A DNA stretch of 64,000 nucleotides. Origin: Paenalicyclobacillus mengziensis (lineage in GTDB: Bacteria > Bacillota > Bacilli > Alicyclobacillales > Alicyclobacillaceae). Shown here in pieces: positions 9,103 through 17,777 of the stretch (its first letter is position 1; every line of letters begins with the position of its first letter). Both the position numbers and the translations under genes were made by a program. The notes below the pieces were generated by a model that made no database searches, was not told where the DNA came from, and saw only the letters and a list, made by a program, of their open reading frames with translations. Where the stretch lies: contig NZ_CP071182.1 of assembly GCF_017298635.1 (NCBI RefSeq), forward strand, positions 3,696,001 through 3,760,000, in the 5' to 3' direction.

Positions 9103-10500
9103 TTACGGGTCAAATACTGCAACGGGCGTTTTTGCGTCCATTTCGTCTGGACCAAATTCCGAGTCCGGACCCAGGCGAATGAACTTCACAAACAGATACA
9201 CATCCACGACCGCGAAGACCGCATATACGAGTCCAAAACCAATGATGGTCATGAGCACCAGCGGAGCACCAACCGTCGGTGAAATACCATCAGTCGTCTT
9301 CAATAGCCCATTGACCGCCCAAGGTTGTCTGCCCATTTCCGTCATCAACCAACCTGTTGTGTTGGCAACGAAAGGGAGGACTATTGCCCACGGCATTAAG
9401 CGGAGGTACGTCCCACGCTTGATAAGCCATTCGTCATCACGCAGTCCGCGAAACGCACCGTACAAGGCGAGTACCATCATCAAAGTGCCCGCAAACACCA
9501 TCAGCCGAAACGTCCAAAATGTAACCCAAATCGAAGGAATGTAGTTCCCTGGACCGTATTGTTGAACATACTGTGCCTGTAACTCATCAATTCCTGGGAC
9601 GGAGCCGTAGGTGTGATTATATGACAAGATGCTCAGCGCATATGGGATTTCGATGTCAATCGGGTTTCGGTGATGCAAAGTATCTATCCAGGCGACAAGC
9701 GACCAGGGAGCATGATACGGGCTGGTGTGCCAAAGCGCCTCCGACGCGGCCATTTTCATCGGTTGCGTATGAATCAAAAGTTGTCCCTGTGCATGCCCCA
9801 CAACAGCAACCAACACACTCGACACCAGTCCTGTATAGACCGCAATGCGAAACGACTGAGCGAACAGTTTTACCTCACGCCGACGCAACAAGTAATAGGC
9901 ACTGACCCCCGTAACGAAGAATGCTCCGGTTGAAACAGCGCCTAGCCAAACGTGGGGAAATTCAACGCGAATTTGCGGATTGGTAATCAGCGCCCCAAAG
10001 CTGTTCATCTGTGCACGGCCACCGGTCATCACGTATCCGACGGGTTCCTGCATAAACGCATTTGCTGTTAATATCCAGAAGGCTGACAAACTGACGCCGA
10101 CTGCGACCATCCAAATTGAAAGCGCATGGACTTTTTTGGGTAACTTGTCCCAGCCAAAGAACCAAGCCCCGATAAACACGGATTCCAGAAAGAAAGCAGC
10201 CAAGGACTCAATCGCGAGAGGAGGGCCAAAGACGTCACCAACGAACCGTGAATAATTCGACCAGTTCATGCCGAATTGAAACTCCTGCATAATACCGGTA
10301 ACCACACCGATGGCAAAGTTTATGAGAAACAGTTTACCCCAGAACTGAGCCATCCGTCGGTACATGTTGTCGTTTTTGACGATATAGAGCGTTTCCATGA
10401 TACTGATGAGAAAAGCCAAGCCAATGGTCAGCGGTACAAACAAAAAGTGATAAACAGTGGTGATCCCGAACTGCCAACGGTCCAGCCACACAACCCACAT
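9103..10500 (-). CDS. cydA: Cytochrome bd oxidase subunit I
   Basis: 465 residues from the ATG at 10498-10500, with GGGGTGA five bases upstream; a GTG three codons earlier lacks a ribosome site. Heme ligand regions are recognisable: VYHFLFVPLTIG near residue 17-28 and HVWLGAVSTGAFF near 185. The quinol-site segment is EMGRQPWAVNG near 390. The Q-loop is short, as usual in Gram-positive bacteria. It is the catalytic subunit carrying hemes b558, b595 and d. A second bd-type pair lies at 57.1-59.5 kb and is much more divergent in sequence. Confidence 0.95.
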   Translation of the reverse strand: MWVVWLDRWQFGITTVYHFLFVPLTIGLAFLISIMETLYIVKNDNMYRRMAQFWGKLFLINFAIGVVTGIMQEFQFGMNWSNYSRFVGDVFGPPLAIESLAAFFLESVFIGAWFFGWDKLPKKVHALSIWMVAVGVSLSAFWILTANAFMQEPVGYVMTGGRAQMNSFGALITNPQIRVEFPHVWLGAVSTGAFFVTGVSAYYLLRRREVKLFAQSFRIAVYTGLVSSVLVAVVGHAQGQLLIHTQPMKMAASEALWHTSPYHAPWSLVAWIDTLHHRNPIDIEIPYALSILSYNHTYGSVPGIDELQAQYVQQYGPGNYIPSIWVTFWTFRLMVFAGTLMMVLALYGAFRGLRDDEWLIKRGTYLRLMPWAIVLPFVANTTGWLMTEMGRQPWAVNGLLKTTDGISPTVGAPLVLMTIIGFGLVYAVFAVVDVYLFVKFIRLGPDSEFGPDEMDAKTPVAVFDP

Positions 10501-10603
10501 GACGCTCACCCCAAAGCCTGTTCAGTAGTCCGAAGCAGACAGTCTTGTGTAGTTAGAGTAAACACATCAGGAAATTTTATGCATTATTGTTGAGGGGTTG
10601 GCC

Positions 10604-10647
10604 AAAAAAGACAAAAAAAAAGAGCCTGAGCCAATCGGCTCGGGCTC
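10604..10647 (-). terminator. Intrinsic terminator of the exporter-monooxygenase operon
   Basis: GAGCC-t-GAGCC / GGCTC-g-GGCTC hairpin (10622-10647) with a 4-base loop. On the minus strand it is followed by a run of nine T and a second T-rich stretch, a strong intrinsic terminator 20 bases after the monooxygenase stop. Confidence 0.9.
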
Positions 10648-10667
10648 AAATGAGACAGGAACTCTAT

Positions 10668-10958
10668 TTAGGCCATGACTTCCCCTTCATAATAGGTGAC
10701 CTGTGCCTGTCCGTGAGCTTGCTGCGCAGTGCTTCCACCGTGGTGAGCTCGAAACATGTCGCTGTGAACGTACTGCTCAAAGTGCTCACGCGACTCCCAT
10801 TTTGATACTGCAAGCAACTTTCCCGATTCTTCTACCCACATTTCAAATCCTACAAACCCTGCAAATTGTTTGAGGTCCGGTGCGTGTTTCCGAAATCCCT
10901 CGAGCATTCGTGCACTGTGTTCCTTTGGAACTTCAATCGTATTGATCGCAATGTACAT
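10668..10958 (-). CDS. Antibiotic-biosynthesis/heme-degrading monooxygenase-type (ABM) protein
   Basis: 96 residues starting at MYIAINTIEV, with GGAGG seven bases upstream of the ATG. The sequence fits the dimeric alpha-beta barrel ABM fold shared by IsdG/HmoA-type heme monooxygenases: the GFVGFEMWVEE strand, KWESREHFEQY and FRAHHG segments. His residues near position 75 are in the region where heme is bound in HmoA-like proteins, so heme degradation or sensing is possible, though quinol monooxygenases share the fold. It follows the exporter gene by 31 bases and shares its terminator. Confidence 0.75.
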   Translation of the reverse strand: MYIAINTIEVPKEHSARMLEGFRKHAPDLKQFAGFVGFEMWVEESGKLLAVSKWESREHFEQYVHSDMFRAHHGGSTAQQAHGQAQVTYYEGEVMA

Positions 10959-10989
10959 TGTAATTCCTCCTTCGTTACCTGATGAAGCT

Positions 10990-12576
10990 TTACGACTGAG
11001 CAGGTACAGGCGACTTTGCATGAATCAGTTTCCGTCGATAGACGCCCGCGAAAAACACAAACACAAGACTCAAGGTTGAGACAACAAACGTTGCCCAGTA
11101 CAAGTGGTGAAAGCCAACACTGGACACGTCGTGCAGTGCTTTTAAGATGGCCTGTCGAATCGGAACACTGGGAATCTGAGCAATCTGCCCGCTCAAATCA
11201 CCAAAACTTTGAACTCCTTGCATACGGGACAGTTCGGAAGCCGGAATTTGTGCGGAGGAAATCCCGATTCCCTTTAAGTTTTTGAGTACTTGTTCTGGAA
11301 ACTGAGACATGGATCGCGTTAGGAAGCCTGCAAAGATGGTTGGACCAAGGGTAAGACCCACTTCGCGAACCAGCGATAAAATTCCAAGGGCCGTGGACTT
11401 ATTGTCTGGGACGCGCTCAGCCACAAGAAAGTTTAATGGAGCACCAAGCGTCACGCCCACACCGAGTCCAAGGAGACTGCTCGCAATCACCATTTGCCAC
11501 GTTGTATGCACCCATAATGGAAACAACGCCGACCCAATTGCAGCAACGACAGCGCCAAATGCGAGCGTCACAATGGGTCCGCGTTTATCCATAAACGCAC
11601 CACCCCCCATCGCTCCAACCCCGGACAGTAGGGCCATCGGCGTATACCAGTAACCTGCCTGACTGGCCGGCCATCCAAGTATGGTTTGTACATACGCTGG
11701 CAGGAAAATTACAGAAGACAGGATGATACCTGATGTAAATCCTACAGCCAGTGTCCACCGCAATTCCGGCCGCCGCAGAAGGGACATAGGCACAAGTGAA
11801 TCTCGACCGAGGCGATCAATCCTGTTCTCGGACCAGAGTAAGAGGAACAAAAGGATAATACCGGCGACAACAAAACCGTAAACGGCTGGTGAAGCAAGAC
11901 TTTGAAGCAAATTTCCTCCCTTCAAATTGGTTAGGCCGTACATCAACCCGAGCATTCCGATGGAGAGTGTGACAATCCCGAGGAGATCCAGGCGGCCTTG
12001 CTGCGGTGCCTTGCTTTCCTCAATTCTTCGTTGGCCAAAAATCACCAGGAGCAGTGCAATGGGTACGTTGATCCAGAACAGCCAGTGCCAATCGTTTGTC
12101 ACACTAAGCAGGAACGCTCCAATGTTTGGACCGAGGATGGCAGATATTCCGTTCATTCCACCTACCATACCCAGTGCTCGCCCTTGGCGTTCAACTGGAA
12201 CTGTTGCCACAATGTACCCGTTTGCGATGGGAAATATGCCGCCCCCACCAAGTGATTGCAATACCCGACTGAGCAGCAGGACTGTGAAGTTATGGCTCAA
12301 TGCCACACTCATAGACCCCAATCCGAATAGCACAATACTGACTAGGAACATGCGCTTACGCCCGTAGCGATCCGATAGTTTCGCCATAATTGGCACGCTG
12401 ATTGCTAGACCCAACGTGTAGATGGTAATGATCCAGGCGCCCCAGCTTGCTGACACTCTAAAGACGTGAATTAATGTTGTCAGTGCAGAACTCATGATAC
12501 CGTTATCAAGACCACCCATAAATACACCGATAGCAAAGATGGTCAGTGCGCCGCTTTGTGTGGTTTGCTTTGACAA
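10990..12576 (-). CDS. MFS multidrug exporter, 14-helix DHA2 (EmrB/QacA) type
   Basis: 528 residues with about 14 hydrophobic segments, the layout of the drug:proton antiporter DHA2 family. The conserved loop motif A appears as KLSDRYGRKRMF near residue 62-73, and motif C-like glycine-rich helix GPNIGAFLL near 155. The start is TTG at 12574-12576, with AAGGAG seven bases upstream. It is divergent from a PadR regulator, and two similar palindromes lie between them, so repression by that regulator is very likely. The substrate is unknown. The ABM gene follows in the same transcript. Confidence 0.88.
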   Translation of the reverse strand: MSKQTTQSGALTIFAIGVFMGGLDNGIMSSALTTLIHVFRVSASWGAWIITIYTLGLAISVPIMAKLSDRYGRKRMFLVSIVLFGLGSMSVALSHNFTVLLLSRVLQSLGGGGIFPIANGYIVATVPVERQGRALGMVGGMNGISAILGPNIGAFLLSVTNDWHWLFWINVPIALLLVIFGQRRIEESKAPQQGRLDLLGIVTLSIGMLGLMYGLTNLKGGNLLQSLASPAVYGFVVAGIILLFLLLWSENRIDRLGRDSLVPMSLLRRPELRWTLAVGFTSGIILSSVIFLPAYVQTILGWPASQAGYWYTPMALLSGVGAMGGGAFMDKRGPIVTLAFGAVVAAIGSALFPLWVHTTWQMVIASSLLGLGVGVTLGAPLNFLVAERVPDNKSTALGILSLVREVGLTLGPTIFAGFLTRSMSQFPEQVLKNLKGIGISSAQIPASELSRMQGVQSFGDLSGQIAQIPSVPIRQAILKALHDVSSVGFHHLYWATFVVSTLSLVFVFFAGVYRRKLIHAKSPVPAQS

Positions 12577-12613
12577 CGTAATACTCCTTCCTCACCATTC
12601 CCTGATGTTAGTC

Positions 12614-12647
12614 AAACATAATTAGTCAAGACTGACTAATTATGTTT
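12614..12647. promoter_or_regulatory. Operator 1, probable PadR binding site
   Basis: Perfect inverted repeat with 15-bp arms (AAACATAATTAGTCA and its complement) around AGAC. The core TTAGTCA-N4-TGACTAA matches the second operator at 12669-12686, and an extra half-site TTAGTCA lies at 12608-12614. It is in the upstream region of the exporter gene. Confidence 0.8.
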
Positions 12648-12660
12648 ATTCTAATCTCCT

Positions 12661-12689
12661 TTGATCGCATAGTCAATTGTGACTATAAT
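12661..12689 (+). promoter_or_regulatory. padR promoter with embedded operator 2
   Basis: -35 TTGATC (12661-12666) and -10 TATAAT (12684-12689) are separated by 17 bases. Filling the spacer and touching the -10 is ATAGTCA-ATTG-TGACTAT (12669-12686), with the same TAGTCA-N4-TGACTA core as operator 1. Binding here would block RNA polymerase, implying autorepression. Confidence 0.8.
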
Positions 12690-12727
12690 GGTTTTATAAA
12701 AAGTTTTCGAATAGGAGGCTCGGTAGA

Positions 12728-13267
12728 ATGGACGAGCGAGCTCTGTTGCTTCTGGGAATTTTAATGTCACAAAGTCAACATGGTTACCAGATCAACGAGT
12801 TCATCGAAAAAAACCTGGGCCGTGTAACAGATATGAAGAAATCCACCGCATACGCGACGCTTGATAGACTCGCGGAAGCTGGCTTTGTGGACACGCACGC
12901 GGATCAGGAAGGAAACCGTCCGGTTCGCAAGGTGTATGCCATTACCCCTAAGGGCACTGCGCATTTTCTGGATTTGTTACGAGCAAATTTGTCCAAGGCG
13001 GATGAGATGAACTTTGGCAGTGACATTGGAATGATGTTTCTAGATCATCTGCCTTATGGGGAATCACTGGTCTTGCTTGAGGAAAGATTGAAGCAACTGC
13101 GCGACCAAATTGAACTTTTTGAGTCTGCTCCTCAACATGGATTCGGGTTTGGAGTGGACTTTGCAATGGAACACCACCTCGTTCATTTACGAGCAGACTA
13201 CAGTTGGCTTTGTTCGGTGATTGAACGGCTCCGCATGAATACAAACCCTGACAAACACGTCAAGTAG
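12728..13267 (+). CDS. PadR-family transcription repressor
   Basis: 179 residues. The N-terminal winged helix (residues 1-85) has the PadR pattern LLLLGILMSQSQHGYQINEF followed by KKSTAYATLDRLAEAGFV and the wing VYAITPKG. The C-terminal half is a helical dimerisation or effector-binding region. AGGAGG lies about nine bases before the ATG. It is divergent from an MFS exporter and small monooxygenase, the usual arrangement for a PadR repressor that releases DNA when the exported compound binds. The signal is unknown. Confidence 0.9.
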   Translation: MDERALLLLGILMSQSQHGYQINEFIEKNLGRVTDMKKSTAYATLDRLAEAGFVDTHADQEGNRPVRKVYAITPKGTAHFLDLLRANLSKADEMNFGSDIGMMFLDHLPYGESLVLLEERLKQLRDQIELFESAPQHGFGFGVDFAMEHHLVHLRADYSWLCSVIERLRMNTNPDKHVK

Positions 13268-13303
13268 AGCCCGGGACGTCTGAATAACGAAGAGGTGGTC
13301 AGA

Positions 13304-14782
13304 TTGAAAACGTATCGGGTTGCCGGCATCGTTGTCTCACTGATGGTTCTCACAGCCGGCTGCGCTCCGAATCAGCAGAAAGCTGAGACGAAGCATACGA
13401 ACACGCTGCCTAGTGGCAACATTGCCCAATCAGCAAACAGTTCAACAACAAACAGTTCAACAACAAACAGTTCAACAACAAACAGGACATCATTGGGGGC
13501 ATCTGGTAATTCGCCCGCTGCAGCTACGAGCGTTGCACCAAGCGAAACATCAGCGTCTACTCAAACGGTGTCGACAAAATACGGATGGAAATTTGTTGAC
13601 TTACACAACTTTGGACAAAATGCCATCATTGACGGTCTCTCGTTGAAAAACGGGGGAGAAATACAGATGACAATTCGTCATGATATGATGTTTCCGAATG
13701 GCGCAATGACATTCTCGAAAACCTTCTACACAGCCACATATAACCCATCGACAAATGTGGCCATCGAGACGGGCACGGTGGTAAGTCATCCGCAAAAAAA
13801 GTATTCGGGTCCCATCGCGCTCAATTTTCCAGCGACTTTCCCCAGAAAATTTCAGACCCAGACTGTATCCGTGACAGACAAGGGTGTCATGCTGTCTGCC
13901 TGGCCAACTTCAATCCCGCTGTACGGGTCGGCGGCAAACCCGCAAACCTCTTCACCCGGGGCCCTTGACAACCAGATCATGGGTCAGACTGGGAGTAACT
14001 TGTGGGTGGCCCTCAAGGGACCGCAATACCCACCCCTCTATCCACAGCAAGGCCCACTCTTGTGGGGATTCCGCTATTGGAACCGCCTTGTGGAACTCAA
14101 CATGAATATGGGAACTGCCGTGGTATACACCATTCCGCGCACATACTCGCTGTACCAAAGTGAATCGTTATCGACGAATTCGCTTGTCGTTCCCTCCTTC
14201 CTACAAGAAGGGCAGGACGTGTTCGTCAGCGTCGGCTCGTGGATGGGGGAGTTCCCCGTAACGCCTCCTTCGTCACGAAACTCTAAGGGGATTACATCTG
14301 GGAATGTTACAAAGGTGACTTCGAGAATTCTCATCACACCACCTGCCAACTACGTGCCAGACCAGGCACAGGCCGCAATGAACGAGTTGTCTACGCTTTC
14401 ACAACAAGAGGCCATGAGCCTCGCTTCGTACTGGGATACCGTCGTCGGGGCGACCGTACCCGGTGTGCCGCCGTATAAGGATTATCAGGATGGGAAACAG
14501 CAAACGTGGAACACAGACCCTGTCATCGAAAACCACGGTTCCCTGCCGTCTAGTTTGGTGTGGGCCATGGAGTTCCCGTTGTCGCAAAGCGACCCGATGT
14601 TCGTGAAACGGAAGGCGATAGAACTCTCCATCCTGCACATGTTGCAAAGCAGTCTCAATGCGGATGCGATTGGTATCGTCCCTAAATCACCAGCACAAGT
14701 ACAGGCGCAGTTTTCTGGACATCCTCCCCTGGCTTTACCAGGTTTTCAGGTCCGCAACAACCTCTACTGGCCGGTTCAATGA
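13304..14782 (+). CDS. Lipoprotein of unknown function with Asn-Ser-Ser-Thr-Thr repeats
   Basis: 492 residues from a TTG at 13304, chosen because GAGGTGG lies five bases upstream and the product then opens with Lys and a short hydrophobic signal ending in the lipobox LTAGC. After the modified cysteine comes a low-complexity spacer with three copies of NSSTT encoded by perfect 15-bp repeats near 13436-13480. The rest (about residue 90 onward) is a globular extracytoplasmic domain rich in aromatic residues, Gly and Pro, which I do not recognise. It is 27 bases after padR, so part of its expression may come from that promoter. A similar Thr/Ser/Asn spacer is found in the lipoprotein at 53968. 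Confidence 0.8.
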   Translation: MKTYRVAGIVVSLMVLTAGCAPNQQKAETKHTNTLPSGNIAQSANSSTTNSSTTNSSTTNRTSLGASGNSPAAATSVAPSETSASTQTVSTKYGWKFVDLHNFGQNAIIDGLSLKNGGEIQMTIRHDMMFPNGAMTFSKTFYTATYNPSTNVAIETGTVVSHPQKKYSGPIALNFPATFPRKFQTQTVSVTDKGVMLSAWPTSIPLYGSAANPQTSSPGALDNQIMGQTGSNLWVALKGPQYPPLYPQQGPLLWGFRYWNRLVELNMNMGTAVVYTIPRTYSLYQSESLSTNSLVVPSFLQEGQDVFVSVGSWMGEFPVTPPSSRNSKGITSGNVTKVTSRILITPPANYVPDQAQAAMNELSTLSQQEAMSLASYWDTVVGATVPGVPPYKDYQDGKQQTWNTDPVIENHGSLPSSLVWAMEFPLSQSDPMFVKRKAIELSILHMLQSSLNADAIGIVPKSPAQVQAQFSGHPPLALPGFQVRNNLYWPVQ

Positions 14783-14825
14783 GGGTCTATAAAACCGCCC
14801 CTAGTCACCCTAGACTGACGACAAG

Positions 14826-15037
14826 CAATAACGCGCTGTCGAAGTGTTATTTGCTTCCACCCAGCCTGACCAATGGCAGGATAACGAGTTATAGACGCGT
14901 TAAGTGGTCAACGCAGATAAATAACGCTTTGTGAAATCGCTATTTCCTCCGTTTTGGACAATAACGCGCCACGAGCGCGTTATTTCCACTGAACCTGTTT
15001 TGCGCAGCGTTGAATAGCGCGTTCAGAGCTCGTTATG
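14826..15037. repeat. Cluster of imperfect hairpins built on AATAACGCG
   Basis: Within a 352-base gap, four to five imperfect inverted repeats follow one another, each with arms like AATAACGCG / CGCGTTATT. The clearest is AATAACGCGC/GCGCGTTATT at 14960-14984, a perfect 10-bp stem. Others lie near 14824-14852 (AAGCAATAAC...GTTATTTGCTT), 14920-14946 and 15012-15037. No coding sequence is visible. The meaning is unclear: relics of a small repeated element, protein-binding sites, or RNA hairpins. Confidence 0.55.
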
Positions 15038-15047
15038 CACGACAACC

Positions 15048-15081
15048 GGAAAACCCGTACCATCGAAGGTACGGGTTTTCC
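15048..15081. terminator. Bidirectional terminator between converging genes
   Basis: A perfect 14-bp stem GGAAAACCCGTACC / GGTACGGGTTTTCC with loop ATCGAA. The A-rich side on one strand and T-rich side on the other suit termination of both the lipoprotein gene (+) and the FAA hydrolase gene (-). Confidence 0.8.
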
Positions 15082-15134
15082 ATGGATCTGTAAGTCGTGA
15101 CCCGAGTCCGAGCCAGACACACCGTTATACAAAC

Positions 15135-16019
15135 CTATGCAATCGTCGTTTTCAACCTTCCAAGATGTTCCGCCTCAACAATCACTTCATCTCCGGCTCT
15201 TAGCCAGTTCTGTTGACCTTCCGGCATACCAAGAATAACCCCTTCCGGTGTGCCCGAGAGAATGACATCACCGGGTTCCAGAGTGAAATGAGACGATATG
15301 TAGTGAATCAGTGTCGCAAATGAAAACATCATCTGTGCTGTGCTCGCATCCTGCCGTACTTCTCCGTTTACGATGCAACGCAGTCGAATGTTGTTGATGT
15401 CAGGCACCTCGTCCTTTGTGACCAAAGCGGGGCCAATTGGGCAAAAGCCATCACACGACTTGCCAAGCAACCACTGGGAGGTAGCAAACTGTAGGTCTCT
15501 GGCCGACAAGTCGTTGGCAAGTGTGTATCCAAGCACATAATTAAACGCATCTGTTTCAGACACATTTCGAGCTTGTTTGCCGATGACGACGGCAACCTCC
15601 GCCTCGTAGTCCAGTTTCTCTGTGGTCTCAGGGCGTGCTACGGCTTCCTCGTGAGCAGCTAAAGTATTGTCAAACTTGCTGAACAAGAGTGGGGATTTCG
15701 GAAGTTCAAGGCGCGACTCATTGACGTGCTTGAGGTAGTTGAGTCCGACACAGATAATTTTCCGCCCCCGGCAAACCGATGGAGCAAACTGTACCGAGGT
15801 TTCATCAACCCACTCGCCCGCCACTGAGTCAGTTTGGAGCAACTCCTCTTGGAACCTGACCGCATGCTCAATCCCGTCAAATCCCCGTGTAACGAGTTCC
15901 TCCATCGTGTACGGGAAATCCTGCTCACGGGCCCACGACTCTTTCAAGACGAGAATCTGATTTCCTTTCCGAATGCTCAACTGTTCCTTACCGTCTCGGT
16001 AAATGGAAGCAAATTGCAC
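15135..16019 (-). CDS. Fumarylacetoacetate hydrolase (FAH) family protein
   Basis: 294 residues. An N-terminal domain of about 80 residues precedes the FAH catalytic domain: ICVGLNYLKHVNES near 99-112, the metal-ligand segment DYEAEVAVVIG near 139-149, SCDGFCPIGPALV near 195 and GDVILSGTPEGV near 255-266. Members hydrolyse or decarboxylate C-C bonds in 1,3-diketo acids, often in aromatic catabolism, or act as acylpyruvases or oxaloacetate decarboxylases. The GTG start has GGGGAGGGG six bases upstream. No catabolic gene cluster surrounds it, so the substrate is open. Confidence 0.9.
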   Translation of the reverse strand: MQFASIYRDGKEQLSIRKGNQILVLKESWAREQDFPYTMEELVTRGFDGIEHAVRFQEELLQTDSVAGEWVDETSVQFAPSVCRGRKIICVGLNYLKHVNESRLELPKSPLLFSKFDNTLAAHEEAVARPETTEKLDYEAEVAVVIGKQARNVSETDAFNYVLGYTLANDLSARDLQFATSQWLLGKSCDGFCPIGPALVTKDEVPDINNIRLRCIVNGEVRQDASTAQMMFSFATLIHYISSHFTLEPGDVILSGTPEGVILGMPEGQQNWLRAGDEVIVEAEHLGRLKTTIA

Positions 16020-16041
16020 ACAAAACCCCTCCCCTATCTCG

Positions 16042-16320
16042 TTATATCCATAGTATTGTTGCAGACACCAACGGCAGAACGACCATGGTAGATTTCAGGA
16101 GCAACGCAGGTGCTCGTTTCGTAAACTTTGCACCGATATACGTCCCGATGCCAAAAGCTCCAGACAAGGCACCGCATACAAGTCCAATAATACCCGCTGA
16201 GACCCAAAAGTCTATACCGGAGAGACGTGGCTGCAGGCTGTTGGTCGGTCCCAAGCAACTCATGTAGTAGAGCCGAATAAAGAGTGCCACTCCGGAAATG
16301 TATAGTAAGCTGACAGTTAC
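16042..16320 (-). pseudogene. C-terminal remnant of a TauE/SafE-type membrane transporter
   Basis: The frame encodes about 92 residues with two to three hydrophobic helices and a segment of the kind GTYIGAKFTKRAPALLLK that resembles the last helices of TauE/SafE sulfite or anion exporters. No start codon with a ribosome site is visible, and the upstream part of the frame (16321-16533) is non-hydrophobic and runs into the promoter of a gene on the other strand. I therefore read it as the decayed 3' end of a transporter gene. The family assignment is by eye and uncertain. Confidence 0.4.
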
Positions 16321-16340
16321 CCCTGGTTCTCTATAACCCC

Positions 16341-16370
16341 TTGATATCGAACATATGTTCGTATTATAAT
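16341..16370 (+). promoter_or_regulatory. SOS promoter with consensus LexA box
   Basis: -35 TTGATA (16341-16346) and -10 TATAAT (16365-16370) with an 18-base spacer. The perfect 14-bp palindrome CGAACATATGTTCG (16348-16361) lies in the spacer. This equals the Gram-positive LexA/DinR box consensus (CGAAC-N4-GTTCG). Repression by LexA and induction by DNA damage are expected for the gene that starts at 16405. Confidence 0.88.
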
Positions 16371-16404
16371 CCTCACAGAAACGATTGACGGAGGCAACGG
16401 AGCG

Positions 16405-16608
16405 ATGACTCAATATCGATTCTGGCAGGTCTATAGCGATCCAACGCCATACAATACCCCCACACAAGTGAACATCGAGGCTGAACGTTACCAAGAAGCT
16501 GTTGAGCGTTTCTGTCGCGCATATGAATTCCAATTAGACGACATCGACAGGGACCATGTCTGGGTCGATAGTAACGGCGCTAGCATTGAGTATTACGTCG
16601 ATTGGTAA
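16405..16608 (+). CDS. LexA-controlled small acidic protein of unknown function
   Basis: 67 residues, starting MTQYRFWQVY and ending IEYYVDW. It is acidic and unusually rich in Tyr and Trp. No transmembrane segment or signal is seen, so it is cytoplasmic, and it does not resemble the single-helix SOS division inhibitor YneA. GGAGG and a nearer ACGGAG lie upstream of the ATG, 35 bases after the -10 element. It is a single-gene unit facing the decayed transporter. I do not recognise the family. Confidence 0.8.
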   Translation: MTQYRFWQVYSDPTPYNTPTQVNIEAERYQEAVERFCRAYEFQLDDIDRDHVWVDSNGASIEYYVDW

Positions 16609-16672
16609 TCACGAATCAAAGCTGTACCCCCAGTGCCATGGCCTATGTTGCCTTACTATTTCCCTCGGATAG

Positions 16673-17584
16673 TTAGGCCTCGTGAAGTTGTTCATCTTGT
16701 TCCATCGCATGAGCGGCTTGGCATTGCAGAGAACAATAGTCGTCGAAGCGTTCTTCGCAGGATGGACAGACAAGGTGCTGCCTATGACATCCTGGATATG
16801 CGCAATTGATGTACTTGTCCGCGGCGGCTTCGCAATGGTAGCATCGTCCGACGACGATGTCTTCTACTTGGTTAATGGAAACCCCAATCCGCTCGTCAAA
16901 CACGTAACATTTTCCATCAAAGTATTGCCCGCGTGCGAGAGGGTCCTTTCCGTATGTCACAATGCCCCCATCCAGTTGAGAAACATCTTCAAACCCTTCG
17001 CGAATGAGCAAACCCGATAGTTTTTCGCAACGGATACCTCCAGTGCAATAAGTGAGGATCTTCTTGTGCTCAAACAGTTCTTTATTCGCTCGAATCCACT
17101 CAGGGAACTCGCGGAACGCCGTCACATCCGGGCGGATGGCGTTGCGAAAGTGTCCCAGATCGTACTCGTAGCTGTTCCGGCCGTCAAGGACGACAACGTT
17201 TTGTTGCTCCAACTGTTCGAGAAACTGTCCTGGCGACAGCCTCTTCCCCGTAACTTGGTTGGGGTCAATATTCTCTTCCAGCTTCAAACTAACTAACTCA
17301 GGTCTGACCTTTATCTTGAGCTTCTTAAACGCATGTTTGTCCGAGCAATCCACTTTAAAGGGCATGTCTGAGAAGCGCGCATCGGCATGCATCGCAGCCA
17401 TATAAGCGGTCGTTTGCTGCGTGGTACCAGACAGAGTACCGTTGATGCCTTCCTTTGCGATGATGATTCGCCCTTTAAGACCGATCTCGTTGCAAAGTGC
17501 CCGGTGCTCCGACACAAAAGCGTCAGGGTCAGCAATAGCCACGTATTTGTAATACAGAAGGATTCGATATTCCATATGGTTCAT
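16673..17584 (-). CDS. trhO: tRNA uridine(34) hydroxylase, rhodanese-like
   Basis: 303 residues, the YceA/TrhO family that makes 5-hydroxyuridine at the wobble position of tRNA. The order is an N-terminal acylphosphatase-like domain (residues 5-95, with KGRIIIAKEGINGTLSG), a rhodanese domain (120-220) with active-site Cys180 in CTGGIRCEK, and a C-terminal cysteine-rich region (about 245-290) of paired Cys typical of the firmicute form. The ATG has GAGGAG eight bases upstream. It stands alone. Confidence 0.93.
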   Translation of the reverse strand: MNHMEYRILLYYKYVAIADPDAFVSEHRALCNEIGLKGRIIIAKEGINGTLSGTTQQTTAYMAAMHADARFSDMPFKVDCSDKHAFKKLKIKVRPELVSLKLEENIDPNQVTGKRLSPGQFLEQLEQQNVVVLDGRNSYEYDLGHFRNAIRPDVTAFREFPEWIRANKELFEHKKILTYCTGGIRCEKLSGLLIREGFEDVSQLDGGIVTYGKDPLARGQYFDGKCYVFDERIGVSINQVEDIVVGRCYHCEAAADKYINCAYPGCHRQHLVCPSCEERFDDYCSLQCQAAHAMEQDEQLHEA

Positions 17585-17777
17585 AAAAATAACTCCTCAT
17601 TTGATAGTTTCTAGGTACCATCAGGCGTTCCAGTCATGAGCTGGTATAAGTGTTTGAATTGCTATTGGAACCTATGTTACCACGACTGATGGAACAAACA
17701 TTCCACAATCCATCAAGAATGGTACAGATACCATCGCTCGATTCCTCGACTGACCGAGGAGGTCTACGTAAACTCAA

